From contig OY730175.1 in NCBI GenBank assembly GCA_963422465.1, forward strand, positions 1,364,001 to 1,428,000: 64,000 bases of DNA. Reading direction: 5' to 3'. Source of the stretch: Lichina pygmaea. Lineage: Eukaryota; Ascomycota; Lichinomycetes; Lichinales; Lichinaceae. Positions within the stretch are counted from its first letter, which is position 1. Each line of letters starts with the position of its first letter. Below, in pieces: positions 35,156 through 47,651 of the stretch. The notes under the pieces were generated by a model that ran no database searches, was not told where the DNA came from, and saw nothing but the letters and a program-made list of their open reading frames with translations. A program made the translations under genes and the position numbers.

Positions 35156-35756
35156 TGTTGTGGTCTGTACTGTACTGTCCTATCTGAGTATAGGATTAGG
35201 GTGAGAGGTGGAAGGCAGGTTGGTTCTTGCAGGAGAGGAGTGTCAAGGAGTGCGAAGAGGTTTGGTGGAACATGGTGGTGGTGACACCTGATCAACAGCT
35301 TCGTACAAAAGGATTGTATTGAAGTAGATCTAGTTGTCTGGATCACAACATGAGTTGAAGACAATTATTCCATAAGGGAACTATCACTGGACTATATAGT
35401 GCTGGCCTGTCAAGACAATCAAGATTGTCTTGACAGTCTTGACATCAAGACAGGTGAGATTGTCTTGATAGTTCCACCATGTTATGCACCCTGTGTCAAG
35501 ACTGGTGAGATTGTCTTGATGCTTCATGCATCCTGTGTCAAGACTGGTGAGATTGTCTTGATGCTTCATGCATCCTGTGTCAAGACTGGTGAGATTGTCT
35601 TGATACTTCATGCATGCTGTGTCAAGACTCCTGTGTGTGTCTCGACAGTCACATAACCCCTTGTTGGTTGGTCACTTGACTTCCATGGTGTCTTCTTGCC
35701 TGGTCTGCAGCCTGATTGCCTATAAATAAGTGGCTCCCATCCCCTGGGTCGTAACA
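35156..35756 (-). repeat. 5' LTR of copy B, CpG-depleted
   Basis: 601 bp partner of 28072-28662 with the same 42-bp hairpin units in the centre. Differences are dominated by CpG to TpG/CpA on both strands, so an LTR clock would overstate age. Confidence 0.92.
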
Positions 35757-35761
35757 AGTCT

Positions 35762-35836
35762 CTAGTCTCGCCCTGCTTGCTACTTCCTAATAGTAGTTGT
35801 GATTGCTGCAGAACTCTGCCAGCAACTTGGTAGCAA
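35762..35836 (-). other. Short island of the non-coding LTR element
   Basis: About 75 bp of interior sequence of the small-LTR element left between the insertions of copy B and copy A; the two Gypsy copies landed only about 85 bp apart. Confidence 0.7.
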
Positions 35837-35841
35837 TAGGG

Positions 35842-36335
35842 TGTTACGACTCAGGAGGAACACAGTCTTTATATACTCACAGAAAGCAGCAGACAGGATA
35901 CTGGACAGAAGTACCAGGCAGCGTGACACGGGAACCAGTCACGTGACTGGCGAGACAAACCAGGGGGTGCTTGCCGCAGTATGCATATACATGAACAAGT
36001 GAGCAAAGTGAGCAGAGCTCACTGATCTCACCGCAGTGTGCATGAACTGTGAGCAAAGTGAGCAGAGCTCACTGTGCTCATGAACTGGGCACTATATAGT
36101 CCAGCGATAGTTCCCTTATGGAACAATCATCTTCAACTCATGTTGTGATCCAGACAACTAGATCTACTTCAATACAGTCCTTCTGTATGAAGCTATCGAT
36201 CAGGTGTCACCACCACCACGTTCCACCAAACCCTTTTGCACTCCTTGACACTCCTCTCCTGCAAGAACCAACCCGCCTTCCACCTCTCGCCCTAATCCTA
36301 TACTCAGATAGGACAGTATAGTACAGACTGCAACA
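35842..36335 (+). repeat. 5' LTR of copy A
   Basis: 494 bp, TGTTACGACTCAGG...CTGCAACA. Shares ends and the ACTATATAGT region with the B/D type, but the centre instead has repeated GAGCAAAGTGAGCAGAGCTCAC words. The gag start lies only 19 bases downstream, and no standard tRNA primer site was recognised. Confidence 0.9.
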
Positions 36336-39300
36336 CTTTGAAGACCCTCAAGGATGAGTACCTCAGGAGCAACCAACCCCAACTTCCCAGATAGAAAGAT
36401 TAGCATTGCCAAGCCAGACCTATTCTACGGTGAAAGAAACAAGGTCAACAACTGGCTCATGCAACTCCAAGTCTACTTTCAATTCCAACCAGAGACAAAG
36501 CTGCCTAAGGAAAAGTGGCCTCTCTTTGCAACCACTTACATGAGAGGCAATGCTTATCAATAGATCAAGCCCTACATCAACAAACACCTCTCAGGAAACA
36601 GAGACCATGACAGCATGATAGAATAGATGACAAAATAGACGTGATTCAAGAACAAGATGAAAAGAATCCTTGGACTATCTAACAAAGACAAAGTGGCTAT
36701 ATGAATGATCCAGCACATCAAACAACAACACTCAGCCGCAGAGTACACCACACAGTTCAAACAATACTCAGTACTGACTGACTGGGACAACAACACCCTG
36801 ATGGTCATGTACCAACATGGACTCAAGGAAAATGTGAAGGATGAAATCACCTTCAACAGACAAGTGGTCAACACACTGGACAAACTCATCACACAAGCAA
36901 TCAACATTGATGACAAACTATTCAAGCAAGTGATGGAGAAATACCATGACAGAGGATACAGCCACCCTGCATAGCATGTGAGCAACTACTATAAGCCACC
37001 TAACAGGGCACTGCCACATGACCTATATAGCTATGCACCCATGGAACTGGATGCAGTCCACCACAAGGGAAGGTTCACAAAAGGAAAGAACAACAAAAAG
37101 AGGAAAGCACTGAAGTGCTATGCCTGTGGTAAGCTAGGCCACATGGTGAAAGACTGTTGTTCAAAGAATAAGGTGCACTGACAGTAACTTAATACACTTG
37201 ATGGAGACTGGAATGTCATCAAGCCAGAGGACCCACCAGGAGAGGCTCAGCTATCCTTCAAACAATAGGACAAGTACGATCAGACATTGGAAGTAGCCCA
37301 CCAACTGGCAACATCAGGAGGTAAGGATCTACCAGAACAGACAGGTCAGGACAAGGGACAGGAGCCCTTAACCACCTCTGATGGAGACTGAGACAAACCC
37401 ACATCTATCAAAGAAGAAATACCACAAGGAAGCTATACTTACAGCATAGACCCATGAAACCTACAGCACAGTGAACTACAGTGGAGATTTTGCACAAAGC
37501 ACTACTACACCTACCACAAACAACTACAAAGGTACAGAGAACATTCACCCTACCACGCCACCTGCCACAAGCATTGGGTCAATTGCGAGAAGGATGCGTG
37601 TGAGATCTATCTTTGGGACAAACGCCAACACACCGCATTCCCCAGGCACACACATGATTGGCACGAACACCTCATGTTCCTACAGCAAGGTAACAACCAC
37701 AACTGCTACATCAACAATTGGCAGTACTACCTCAAGCCTGGATGTGACAAGCATCAGCAAGACAAATTCATGAACAGATTCCTCAGAACTGATGGGAATG
37801 GCTAGACCTATTGCCCAGTCAGTGGAAAGACATTTCAATCAGGAAAAGACTGAACTCCCTTGTCAAGGGGTGACATTGGGAGCTCAACAACATGACCCCT
37901 AGCAACGTAAAGCACCTGTGATTGCCTGTGTCACTACACGCCAACACGCCAGTACAGACATACACACTTGTTGACTCTGGAGCCAGTGGAAACTACATCT
38001 CAAGACAACTTTACAACACCCTTGGCACTGGAAGGAGACACAAGCAGTAGCCCTATCAGCTCACAATAGCAAATGGACAGACAGAGCTAGTCTGCCATGA
38101 GACACAGCCAATGGAAATAGTTACCAGACACCATGCTGAAAAGATCCACCTTGATATTGTCAAGTTGGCCACTCAGGATATCTATTTGAGGATGCCTTGG
38201 CTAAAGAAGCACAACCCAGTTGTTAACTGGAGGACAGAAGTACTCACATTTAGGAACTTCACTAACAACACAGCTCAGACCTGTTACCAGCCGCAGAAGG
38301 TGTGGACAGATAAGGGAAGGAGTTCTCAGTGGAACCTCACTGACAGAAAGGACAACTCTTAAGAGAAGAGGTCTATCTTGACAGGCACACTCCAGAACCA
38401 GGTGGCCAAACAGTCAGAGATGAAGAGAGAGGAAGTTGTTAACCCTCTGGAGATCCCTGAAGAGTACTGACCTGGGTATGATAACCTCTTTCAGGAAGAG
38501 ACAACAACAGCAGTGTTGCCTAAGCACCAACCTTGGGATTATGAGATCAAGTTGCAACCAGGGACAGAGCCAGGATTTAGACCAATTTACCAGTTATCAG
38601 AGAAAGAGCTCCAAGTACTTTGCAAGTACCTAGAGGAAAACCTGAAAAAGAGTTTCATTCGAGAATCTCAATCGCCAGCAGAATACCTGATACTATTTGC
38701 ACCAAAGAAAGATAGAAGTCTTCGACTTTGTGTGGATTACAGGAAACTCAACAACATTACCATCAAGAACTGATATCTGTTGCCAAATGCAAACAAATTG
38801 CAAGACAGGATCAGCTAAGCTACAATCTTTATCAAGCTGGACTTGAAAGAAGCATACAACCTGATACACATGAAAGAAGGAGAAGAATGGAAGACAGCCT
38901 TCAGAACCTGATACAGACACTACAAGTATCTGGTTATGCTATTCAGACTCACAAACACACCAGCAACATGTCAAGCATTGATCAACAACATCATCAGAGC
39001 ACACCTGGACCAAACAGCTATTGCCTACCTGGACAATATTCTTGTCTACTCAAACATGTAACAGGAACATACCAAACATGTGAAGGATGTTCTACAATGC
39101 CTACAAGAGGTAGGGCTCAAGCTCAACCCAAAGAAATACGAGTTCAACAAACTGGAAGTTGAATTCCTCAGATACATTATAGGGATTGAAGGGATCAAGA
39201 TTGACTCTGAGAAAATCAAAGTGATTCAGCAATGGCCAACACTGACATCAGTTAAGGAAGTACAAGCCTTCCTAGGATTTGCCAACTTCAACTGACAGTT

Positions 39301-41677
39301 TATTAAGAACTACTCACAGATGGCAACACCACTGACAGAACTCACAAAGAAGGACGTGGAGTACCGGTGGATGGAGAGACAACAAAAAGTATTCCAACAG
39401 CTCAAGGACACTTGCACCAAGGAACCAGTTCTCCTCAACTTCAAGACAGGCCAACCAACACAAATCAAGACAGACACTTCAGATCAGGCAGTGGGAGCAT
39501 GTCTATGCCAACAGGCAGACAGCAAGTGGCACCCAGTTACCTACTACTCACGAAAAATAACACAAGCAGAACAAAACTATGATATCCACGACAAAGAGCT
39601 ACTGGCAGTTGTCAACACACTTGAACACTGGAGAGTGTACGCGGAAAGCAGTTTTGAACTCACTGTTCTCACAGACCACAAGAATCTGACAACATTCATG
39701 ACAACCAAGAAGCTGATTAGACAGCAAGTCAGATGGGCTGAACTCCTAGGGCAACACAAGTTCAAGATCTTGTACACCCCTGGACAAGACAACAGGAGAG
39801 CAGACACACTAAGCTGATGAAAAGACTATATAGAAGATGATGAATGCCAAGGAACAATCTTACAACAGGACCAGCAAGAAAACCTAGTACCTTGACCACA
39901 GATCAACAAGCTCACAGCAGAAGACACTGAAGAACTAATAAGGAACTACCACAATAATCCAGCACATGGTCACCCAGGAATCTCCAAGACCACAGACCTT
40001 ATCCAACAGGCAGGGAACAATGTCATTAACCTCTGACAACATGTCACAGGCTACATCAGCAAGTGTCTACTATACCAGAAAAACAAACATGGAAGACATA
40101 AGCTATACAGAGAAGGACACCCGAACACGATACCGAGAGGCTTGTGGGAAGATGTGTCAATAGACTTCATCATGAAGCTATCCAAGTCTAAAGACCCAGT
40201 CACAGGAATCACCTACAACTTGATTATGGTGATAGTGGACAGATTTACAAAATATCTAATAGTGGTACTATTCAAGAAAACCCACACAGCAGAACAGTTG
40301 GGATACCTCTTACTGGACAGATTGGTCAGAGACCACAGAGTTCCAATCACAATCATTACAGACAGAGACAAACTCTTCACATCTAACTACTGGAAGACAA
40401 TCAGTGCAGCCATGGGAACAAAACCTAAAATGTCTACAGTCTATCATCCACGAACTGACAGCCAGACAGAGCAAGCAAACCAAGTCCTGGAGACTTACTT
40501 ACAGTATTACATCAACCAGACCCACAGCAATTGGGTACAATTATTACCAGTGGCACAGCTGGCAATCAACCAGCACAGATCAGACTCAACAAAGGAATCA
40601 CTATTTTTTGCCAATTTTGGACAACATGTGAACATCAGGATGCCAAGCAGAGCTTCACCAAACATGGAGAAAGCACTCCAACATGACAAGCTCCTACGAC
40701 AAACACACATGATGATAAGGCACTACCTTCAAGAGACCTCAGAAAGAATACAACATCAAATAGACAAGAAATCAAAAATAGCACCTCAGCTAAAGAAGGG
40801 GGATAAAGTCTACCTCCTCATAAGAAATTGGAAAACAAAGAAACCAAGAACAAAGAAACTTGATAACATCAAGGTCAGACTATTTTCAGTCGAAGAAAAA
40901 ACAGGACCAGTCAACATCAAGATACGACTACCAAGGGATGCCAGAGTCCATCCAAACTTTCATATATTGATGATTGAACCAGCCGACCAGAGCACACCCT
41001 TGCAGGAAACATTCCATTATCAACCTGAAGAAGAACAAGAGTTTGAAGTTGAACAGATCCTGGCTAGGAAAGGTCAGCAATACCTTGTCAAAGTGGAAAG
41101 GATACCCAGACTCGGAAAATACCTGGGAACCACTCAAGAACCTCGCGAACTGCCAGCTTCTTCTGCAACAGTTTTGGCAGGAGCAGGACTGAACAGCTCA
41201 GCCTGCAGGAGGGATGTGTCAATGACTGATCAAGTCAAATCCTCACCATCCAACTCCATCTCTTTCACCAAGCACTGAAGCTTCTGCCTTGCACAGACCT
41301 CAGCACTCTCCAACATCTTTCACTTCCAAGACAGACAAGCCTGCACTGTGGCAAGTTATTCAAAGAGTGTGTTGCGTGTTGCCTTGTCAGTGGCCACATT
41401 CTCACGGAGGTTGTCCCAGGACATGTTCAGAGATTCCCAGGACACAGAGACACAAGACCTTCCGTGCCAAGTGCACGCAGCACATTTCAACTTATCATCT
41501 TCTCCTGATATCTGGAAGCACGGATGACCACAGAGAACATAAAAGTCGCAGGGCGTACATGAAACAAAACTCTGATTGTGGATTTGAGCAGTAAGCTGAG
41601 TTCAGCTAACAGTCGCACGTGACTTTGGAGGTATGACCAGATTTCATCAAGATAATAAAAGATGGAGAGGAGGATAG

Positions 41678-42121
41678 TGTTACGACCCAGGAGGAACACA
41701 GTCTTTATATACTCACAGAAAGCAGCAGACAGAATACTGGACAGAAGTACCAGGCAGCGTGACACGGGAACCAGTCACGTGACCGGCAAGACAAACCAGG
41801 GGGTGCTTGCCGCAGCATGCATATGCACGAACAAGTGAGCAAAGTGAGCAGAGCTCACTGTGCTCACAAACTGGGCACTATATAGTCTGGCGATAGTTCT
41901 CTTATGGAATGATTGTCTTCAACTCATGTTGTGATCTAGACAACTAGATCTACTTTAATACAGTCCTTCTGTACGAAGCCATTGATCAGGTGTCACCACC
42001 ACCATGTTCCACTAAACCCCTTCGCACTCCTTGACACTCCTCTCCTGTGAGAACCAACCCGCCTTCCACCTCTCGCCCTAATCCTATACTCAGATAGGAC
42101 AGTACGGTACAGACTGCAACA
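41678..42121 (+). repeat. 3' LTR of copy A
   Basis: 444 bp, shorter than its partner because it holds fewer of the central repeated words. Followed by the TAGGG target duplication. Confidence 0.9.
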
Positions 42122-42479
42122 TAGGGTCGCAGCCCCACTGGTGTTTGCACAGGCTTTTTTAGAGCTTGCTACCCCAAGATTCTGTATATTCTGCAACCTT
42201 GCTAGTAACGTAGTTCAATCCAGCTTAGCACAACCTTGTAGGTCTGCTAGCTAGCTTGAAGCCTCTCTGTAGACTCATCGCCATGTAGGCTGACTCTGCA
42301 GCATGGCACCTAGGCCCTGCAGGTCACTATGCGCTGCATCACACTATAGTTCTGGAAGTCTGCCTGCTTTGCAGTGCGGCTTCTGCACATCGCCCACACA
42401 TCAGTGGTGTGCACTCAGGCTGCGCCCTCCTTCTAGGAGACACTCAAGCCTAGGAGCTCACCCGCCTTGCCCCCGCAGG

Positions 42480-43420
42480 ACGCAAAAGCAGCTTCTTTGA
42501 CATCTGCGTACCTGCGCGCCCGCAGCGCACGGTCAGGCCGGGGCTTCTCAAAGTCAACCACACTCTAGAAGTTCAACCACCTCGCCCCTGCTGGGTGCGA
42601 AGTGGCTCCTTGACATCTGCGTACCCGCGCGCCCATAGTGCACGGTTGGGCCAGGGCTTCTCAAAGTCAACCACGCCCTAGGAGTTCAACCACCCCGCCC
42701 CCGCCAGGTGTGATGCAGCTCCTTGACATCCGTGTACCTGCACGCCCACAGTGCGCAGTCGGGCCGGGACTTCTCAAAGTCAACCGCACCCTAGGAGTTC
42801 AACCACCTTGCCCCCACCGGGCATGAAGCAGCTCCTTCAATGCGCCCGCACGCCCGCAGCGCGCAGTCGGGCCAGGGCTTCTCAAAGTCAACCACACCCT
42901 AGGAGTTCACCCACCTCACCCCTGCCGGGTGTGAAGCAGCTTCTTCAAGGTACCCACGCACCCCGCAGCAGCAGCATGCAGTCAAGCTGGAGCTTATTAG
43001 AGCCACCTAAGCCCTCGGAGTCTGCCGTCTTTGCAGCATGGCTCCTGCACATCACCCACACATCAGTGGTGTGAAATCAGACTGCGCTCTCCTTCTAGGA
43101 GGCGCTCTAGCCTAGGAGTTCACCCACCTCACCCCTGCAGAGTCCAAGCAGCTCCTTCAGGGTACCCGCGCACCTGCAGCACAGCTTCTGCATGTCGCCC
43201 ACAGATCAGTGGTGTGCAATCAGGCTGCGCCCTCCTTCTAGAAGGCGCTCTAGCCTAGGAGTTCACCCACCCCACCCTGCAGAGCACAGAGCAGCTCCTT
43301 GACAACGTACCCACACGCCTGCAGCGCGCGGTCAGGCCGGAACTTCTCAAAGTCAACTGCGCCCTAGGAGTTCACCCACCTTGCCCCCACCGGGCGTGAA
43401 GCAGCTCCTTCAAGGCACCC
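42480..43420. repeat. Tandem array, about 111-bp units
   Basis: Units share CTCAAAGTCAACC and CTAGGAGTTCA(A/C)CCACC and recur near 42549, 42660, 42772, 42880 and again at 43348. Related units with a CACTGTCGGGCAGGGG core continue to about 44100. This is the right half of the interior of the non-coding LTR element and has no support as coding sequence. Confidence 0.75.
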
Positions 43421-44537
43421 GCGTGCCTGTGGCGCACTGTCGGGCAGGGGGCTTCTCAGAGCTACACAAGCCCTAGGGGCCCGCCTGCTTCGCAGCGCGG
43501 CGTCGGGTGGGGGGCTCCTCAGTGCCACACAAGCCCTTGTCCGCCTTCTTCGCAGCGCGGCCTCTGCACAGTGCCCACACAGCCGCAGTGTGCATTCAGA
43601 CTAGGCCCTCCTGCTAGGAGGTGCCCTAGTCTTGAAGCCTGCCTGCCTTGTCCCCACAGGGTGCAAGAGCAGCTTCTTCAAGGCACCCGCACGCCTGTGG
43701 CGCACTGTCGGGCAGGGGACTCCTCAGTGTCACACAAGCCCTAGGGGCCCGCCTGCTTCACAGTGCGGTGTTGGGCAGGGGACTCCTCAGTGCCACACAA
43801 GCCCTTGTCCACCTGCTTTGCAGTGTGGCCCCTTGCACAGTGCCGACACGGCCGTGGTGTGTGTTCAGATTAGGCCCTCCTGCTAGAAGGCGCTCTAGCC
43901 TCAAAACCTGCCTGCCTCACCCCCGCAGAGTGCGAGAGCAGCTCCATCAAGACCCTCACACGCCCGCGCGCCCGCGCGCCCGCAGGGCACTGCTGGGCCG
44001 GGGCTTTTCAGAGCCACACAAGCTCTAGGGGCCCGCCTGCTTCGCAGCGCGGTGTCGGGCGGGGGGCTCCTCAGTGCCACACAAGCCCTTGTCCGCCTGC
44101 TTTGCAGTGTGGCCCCCTGCACAGCGCCTGCGCGGCCGCGGCGTGTAGCAGGGTTGGTGCTGGTGCTCCTCTCACTTTGGTTTGTATCGGGTACACATTC
44201 AGCTTAGTGTATTTGTTGAGATTTGCAGTGTTTGCGGTGGCTGCTCAGCGCAGTTTTGGTGTGCTTTTGCAGCGGCTTCAGTGCACCTTTGTGGCAGCTT
44301 TTGTTGAGGCATCATGGTGATTTTTGTAGAAGGCCTTTTGGTAGACTGCTTCTCTGCACCTTTGCGGTGGCTCTGGGATGCCAGTGCACTTTGGCTAGTA
44401 GCCATCTCTCTGAGAACTTGCAGTAGCACCTTGTTAGCCTAATGCATCTGCAGTCAGAACCACTATAGAGTGATAGTTCTCTTCTCCTCTTTTCTCCCGC
44501 TGGACTGCCTCCCTTTCCGGAGAAGAGTGATCAATAT

Positions 44538-44822
44538 TGTTAGGATCCCGGCCACCTAGCGGAGCCTGGGCAGTATCCTATCAAGGGTTCTAGCCAGCAG
44601 TGTGGTGGCAGAGGAACAGAGAAGATCCTTTGGGCTCTGGAGAGTCTCTAGTAGAGTGGTGGGACTGAGTCGGGGCAGGGCTGTCAGGTGCCTGCAGGTG
44701 GATGTGTAGATTGATCACTGAGGATCCTAATCCTCAGCAAGAAGTGCGCTATGTAGGAGCTGCTAGCTAAGCAGCTGACTAAGCGCGGTCAGGTGACAGG
44801 GGTAGCTCAGTTGCTCCTGACA
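44538..44822 (-). repeat. Small-family LTR, right copy
   Basis: 285 bp, aligned end to end with 26408-26692; would be the 5' LTR if the element is on the minus strand. Confidence 0.9.
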
Positions 44823-45769
44823 GTCTTGATTCACTCACTCTGTCTGGCTGTCTGTTTGTGGGTGATAGACTGTAGACATTTTGGGTTTTGTTCCCATGGC
44901 TGCACAGATTGTCTTCCAGTAGTTGGATGTGAAGAGTTTGTCTCTGTCTGTAATAATCATGATTAGAACTCTGTGGTCTCTGACCAATCTGTCCAGTAAG
45001 AGATGTCCTAATTGTTCTGCTGTATAGGTCTTCTTGAATAGTACTACTATTAGGTATTTTGTGAATCTGTCCACTATCACCATGATTGAGTTGTAGGTGA
45101 TTCCTGTGACTGGGTCTTTGGACTTGGGTAATTTTGTGATAAAGTCCATTGACACATCTTCCCATAGACCTCTTAGTATCATGTTTGGGTGTTCTTCTCT
45201 GTATAGCTTGTGTTGTCTATGTTTGTTTCTCTGGCATAGTAGACACTTGCTGATGTAGTTTATGACTTATTGTCAGAGATTGATGACATTGTTCCCTGCC
45301 TTTTGGATAAGGTCTATGGTCTTGGTGATTCCTGGGTGACTATGTGCTGGGTTGTCATGGTAGTTCCTTATTAGTTCTTCAGTATCTTCTGCTATAAGCT
45401 TGTTGATCTGTGGTTGTGGTACCAGGTTTCCTTGCTAGTCCTGCTGTAAGATCATTCCTTGGTGTTCATCATCTTCTATGTGGTTTTTTTGTCAGATTAG
45501 TGTGTCTGCTCTCCTATTATCTTGTCTGGGGATGTACAAGATCTTGAACTTGTGTTACTCAAGAAGTTCAGCCTATCTGACTTGTTGTCAGTTCAGCTTC
45601 TTTGTTGTTATGAATATTGTCAGGTTCTTGTGGTCTGTGAGAATAGTGAGTTCAGAACTGCTTTCTGTGTACACTCTCCAGTGTTCAAGTGTGTTGACAA
45701 CTACCAATAGCTCTTTGTTGTGGATATTATAGTTTCTTTCAACTTGTGACATCTTGTGTGAGTAGTAGG
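44823..45769 (-). pseudogene. Copy C pol: integrase and RNase H part
   Basis: Resumes copy C to the right of the inserted element. Integrase core (IVDRFTKYLIVVLFKK, then VYHPQTDSQTE) followed on the plus strand by zinc-binding/N-terminal integrase and RNase H regions. Broken. Confidence 0.8.
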
Positions 45770-46331
45770 TGTTACGATCCCTAGGATGGGAGCCACTCAT
45801 TTATAGGCAATCAGGCTGCGGGCCAGGCAAGAGGACACCATGGAAAATCAAGTGACTAAACTGACAAGGGGTCACGTGACTGTTGAGACAAACACGGGTG
45901 GCTTGACGCAGCATGCATGAAGCATCAAGACAATCTCACCAGTCTTGATGCAGGGTGCAGGAAGCATCAAGACAATCTCACCAGTCTTGACGCAGGGTGC
46001 ATAACATGGTGGGACTGTCAAGACAATCTCACCTGTCTTGACATCAAGACTATCAAGACAATCTTGATTATCTCAACAGGCCAGCACTATATAGTCTGGT
46101 GATAGTTCCCTTATGGAATGATCATCTTCAACTCATGTTGTGATCCAGACAACTAGATCTACTTTAATACAATCCTTTTGTACAAAGCCATTGATCAGGT
46201 GTCACCACCACCACGTTCCACCAAACCCCTTCGCACTTCTTGACACTCCTCTCCTGCGAGAACCAACCTGCCTTCCACATCTTGCCCTTAATCCTTTACT
46301 CAGTTAGGATGGCACAGTACAGACTGCAACA
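45770..46331 (+). repeat. Solo LTR inserted in copy C
   Basis: 562 bp, TGTTACGATCC...CTGCAACA, flanked by GTAGG at 45765-45769 and 46332-46336. B/D type with hairpin units. A solo LTR with a clean duplication points to a full copy that was reduced by recombination between its LTRs. Confidence 0.93.
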
Positions 46332-47004
46332 GTAGGCAACTGGGTGCTATTTGCTGTCTGCCTGTTGGCATAGACATACTTCCACTACTTGATCTGAAGT
46401 GTCTGTTTTGATTTGTGTTGGTTGGCCTGTCTTGAAGTTGAGAAGAACTGGTTTCTTGGTGCAAGTGTTCTTGAGCTGTTAGAATACTTTTTGTTATCTC
46501 TCTATCCACTGGTACTCCACATCCTTCTTTAAGATAAATATGAAGTGGATGAGTACTTGGAATATCTTAACCACTTTCTCCAAGAAATAGCAGACAGATG
46601 CACAGAACTCCAGAAGCAATCTAGCCACTCAGTCTCCTGGTGGAACCAAGACATCCAAACTAAAGTTAAACAGGAAAGAAGAATAAGAAGACAAGTGCTC
46701 AGAGGTCAGGCAAGCCAAGAAGAGCTAGAGCAAGCAACCAAGCTCAAGAAGAAAGCTGTCAGAGAAGGCAAACAGAACACCTTCAGAAAACAAGTACATG
46801 AGCTAGCTAGTTCCTCAAAATTCTGGAAGCTTGCAAAGTGAGGTAAATCAAAAGCTAACAAGACCTCTGATCTTCCTCTGGTCCCAGATCTGGAAACTCA
46901 AGAAGGACTAGCCAAAAGCTTTGAGGAGAAGACAAAGACTTTCTCAGCTTAATTCTTTCCAAAAGCACTTGTTCCAGAACTAGGTACAGAAAGCCACCAG
47001 AGTA

Positions 47005-47607
47005 CTGTTGCAGTCTGTACTGTACTATCCTAACTGAGTATAGGAGTAAGGGTGACATGTGGAAGGCAGGTTGGTTCTCACAGGAGAGGAGTGTCAAGGA
47101 GTGCGAAGGAGTTTGGTGGAACATGGTGGTGGTGACACCTGATCAATAGCTTTGTACAAAAGGATTGTATTGCAGTAGATCTAGTTGTCTGGATCACAAC
47201 ATGAGTTGAAGATGATTATTCCATAGGGGAACTATTATCAGACTATATAGTGCTGGCCTGTCAAGACAATTAAGATTGTCTTGACAGTCTTGACGTCAAG
47301 ACAGGTGAGATTGTCTTGATAGTCCCACCATGTTATACACCCTGCGTCAAGACTGGTGAGATTGTCTTGATGCTTCATGCATCCTGCGTCAAGACTGGTG
47401 AGATTGTCTTGATACTTTATGCATGCTGTGTCAAGACTGGTGAGATTGTCTTGATGCTTCATGCATGCTGCGTCAAGACTCCTGTGTGTGTCTCAACAGT
47501 CACGTGACCTCTTGTTGGTTAGTCACTTGACTTCCATGGTGTCCTCTTGCCTGGCCTACAGTCTGATTACCTATAAATAAGTGGCTCCTATCCCATGGGT
47601 TGTAACA
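47005..47607 (-). repeat. 3' LTR of copy D
   Basis: 603 bp, hairpin-unit type, followed by the antisense ORF remnant. Confidence 0.9.
47572..47578 (+). promoter_or_regulatory. TATA-like box facing the antisense ORF remnant of copy D
   Basis: TATAAAT, 80 bases upstream of the ATG at 47652, the same spacing as in copy B. Confidence 0.45.
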
Positions 47608-47651
47608 CTACCCTTCTCTCCTTCATTCATTGTCCTGATGAATTCTTGAGT

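Larger units (their letters stand above)
28072..35756 (-). mobile_element. Ty3/Gypsy chromovirus copy B, broken
   Basis: Full-length layout on the minus strand, with LTRs 35156-35756 (5') and 28072-28662 (3') and AGTCT duplicated at 28067-28071 and 35757-35761. Parts in sense order are gag with one CCHC knuckle (about 35140-34310), protease (about 33570-33020), reverse transcriptase (about 32940-31100, interrupted by a LINE), RNase H (about 30970-30520), integrase (about 30480-29500) and chromodomain (about 29370-29150); the antisense ORF is at 28707-29207. Gag-pol is broken in roughly ten or more places, yet the antisense ORF is open. The right part is CpG-poor and the left part CpG-rich. 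Inserted in the non-coding LTR element. Confidence 0.92.
35842..42121 (+). mobile_element. Ty3/Gypsy chromovirus copy A, broken
   Basis: Plus-strand copy with LTRs 35842-36335 and 41678-42121 and a TAGGG duplication at 35837-35841 and 42122-42126. Parts are gag with CCHC knuckle (about 36354-37181), protease (about 37930-38350), reverse transcriptase (about 38500-39300), RNase H (39320-39817), integrase (about 39850-40900) and chromodomain (about 40970-41180). A decayed antisense ORF occupies about 41190-41640 on the minus strand. Its longest open stretch covers integrase to chromodomain (40142-41278). CpG-poor; roughly ten or more breaks. LTRs are of the type without 42-bp hairpin repeats and differ in length (494 and 444 bp). 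Confidence 0.92.
26408..44822 (-). mobile_element. Non-coding LTR element (LARD/TRIM-like) with minisatellite interior
   Basis: Two near-identical 285-bp LTRs (26408-26692 and 44538-44822) with TG...CA ends flank an interior made of 26693-28071, 35762-35836 and 42127-44537, about 3.9 kb without the two Gypsy copies inserted in it. Flanks are GTCTC and GTCTT, read as a 5-bp target duplication with one later change. The minus direction is inferred from a purine-rich tract (GGTTGAGGGGGGGGGG) that would lie just upstream of the 3' LTR. No gag or pol frame is present, so movement would need proteins of another element. Structure looks complete apart from the insertions. Confidence 0.8.
24697..46529 (-). 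mobile_element. Ty3/Gypsy chromovirus copy C, broken and interrupted
   Basis: Oldest host element of the pile. Its minus-strand pieces are: antisense-ORF region and end of pol with integrase C terminus and chromodomain (25224-26407); then, beyond the inserted element 26408-44822, more integrase (44823-45480), RNase H (about 45500-45769) and, beyond a solo LTR, 46337-46529. Reverse transcriptase, protease, gag and the 5' LTR are absent where the sequence runs into a LINE fragment at about 46530. The LTR beside its 3' end (24697-25223) is in the opposite orientation to that expected. Broken fossil with large losses as well as several smaller breaks. Confidence 0.85.

Noticed and set aside
42303-44028. 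Cys/Pro/Arg-rich frames in the 42-44 kb region
   Set aside because: Frames follow the 111-bp tandem units and change with them; no start, splice or family support.
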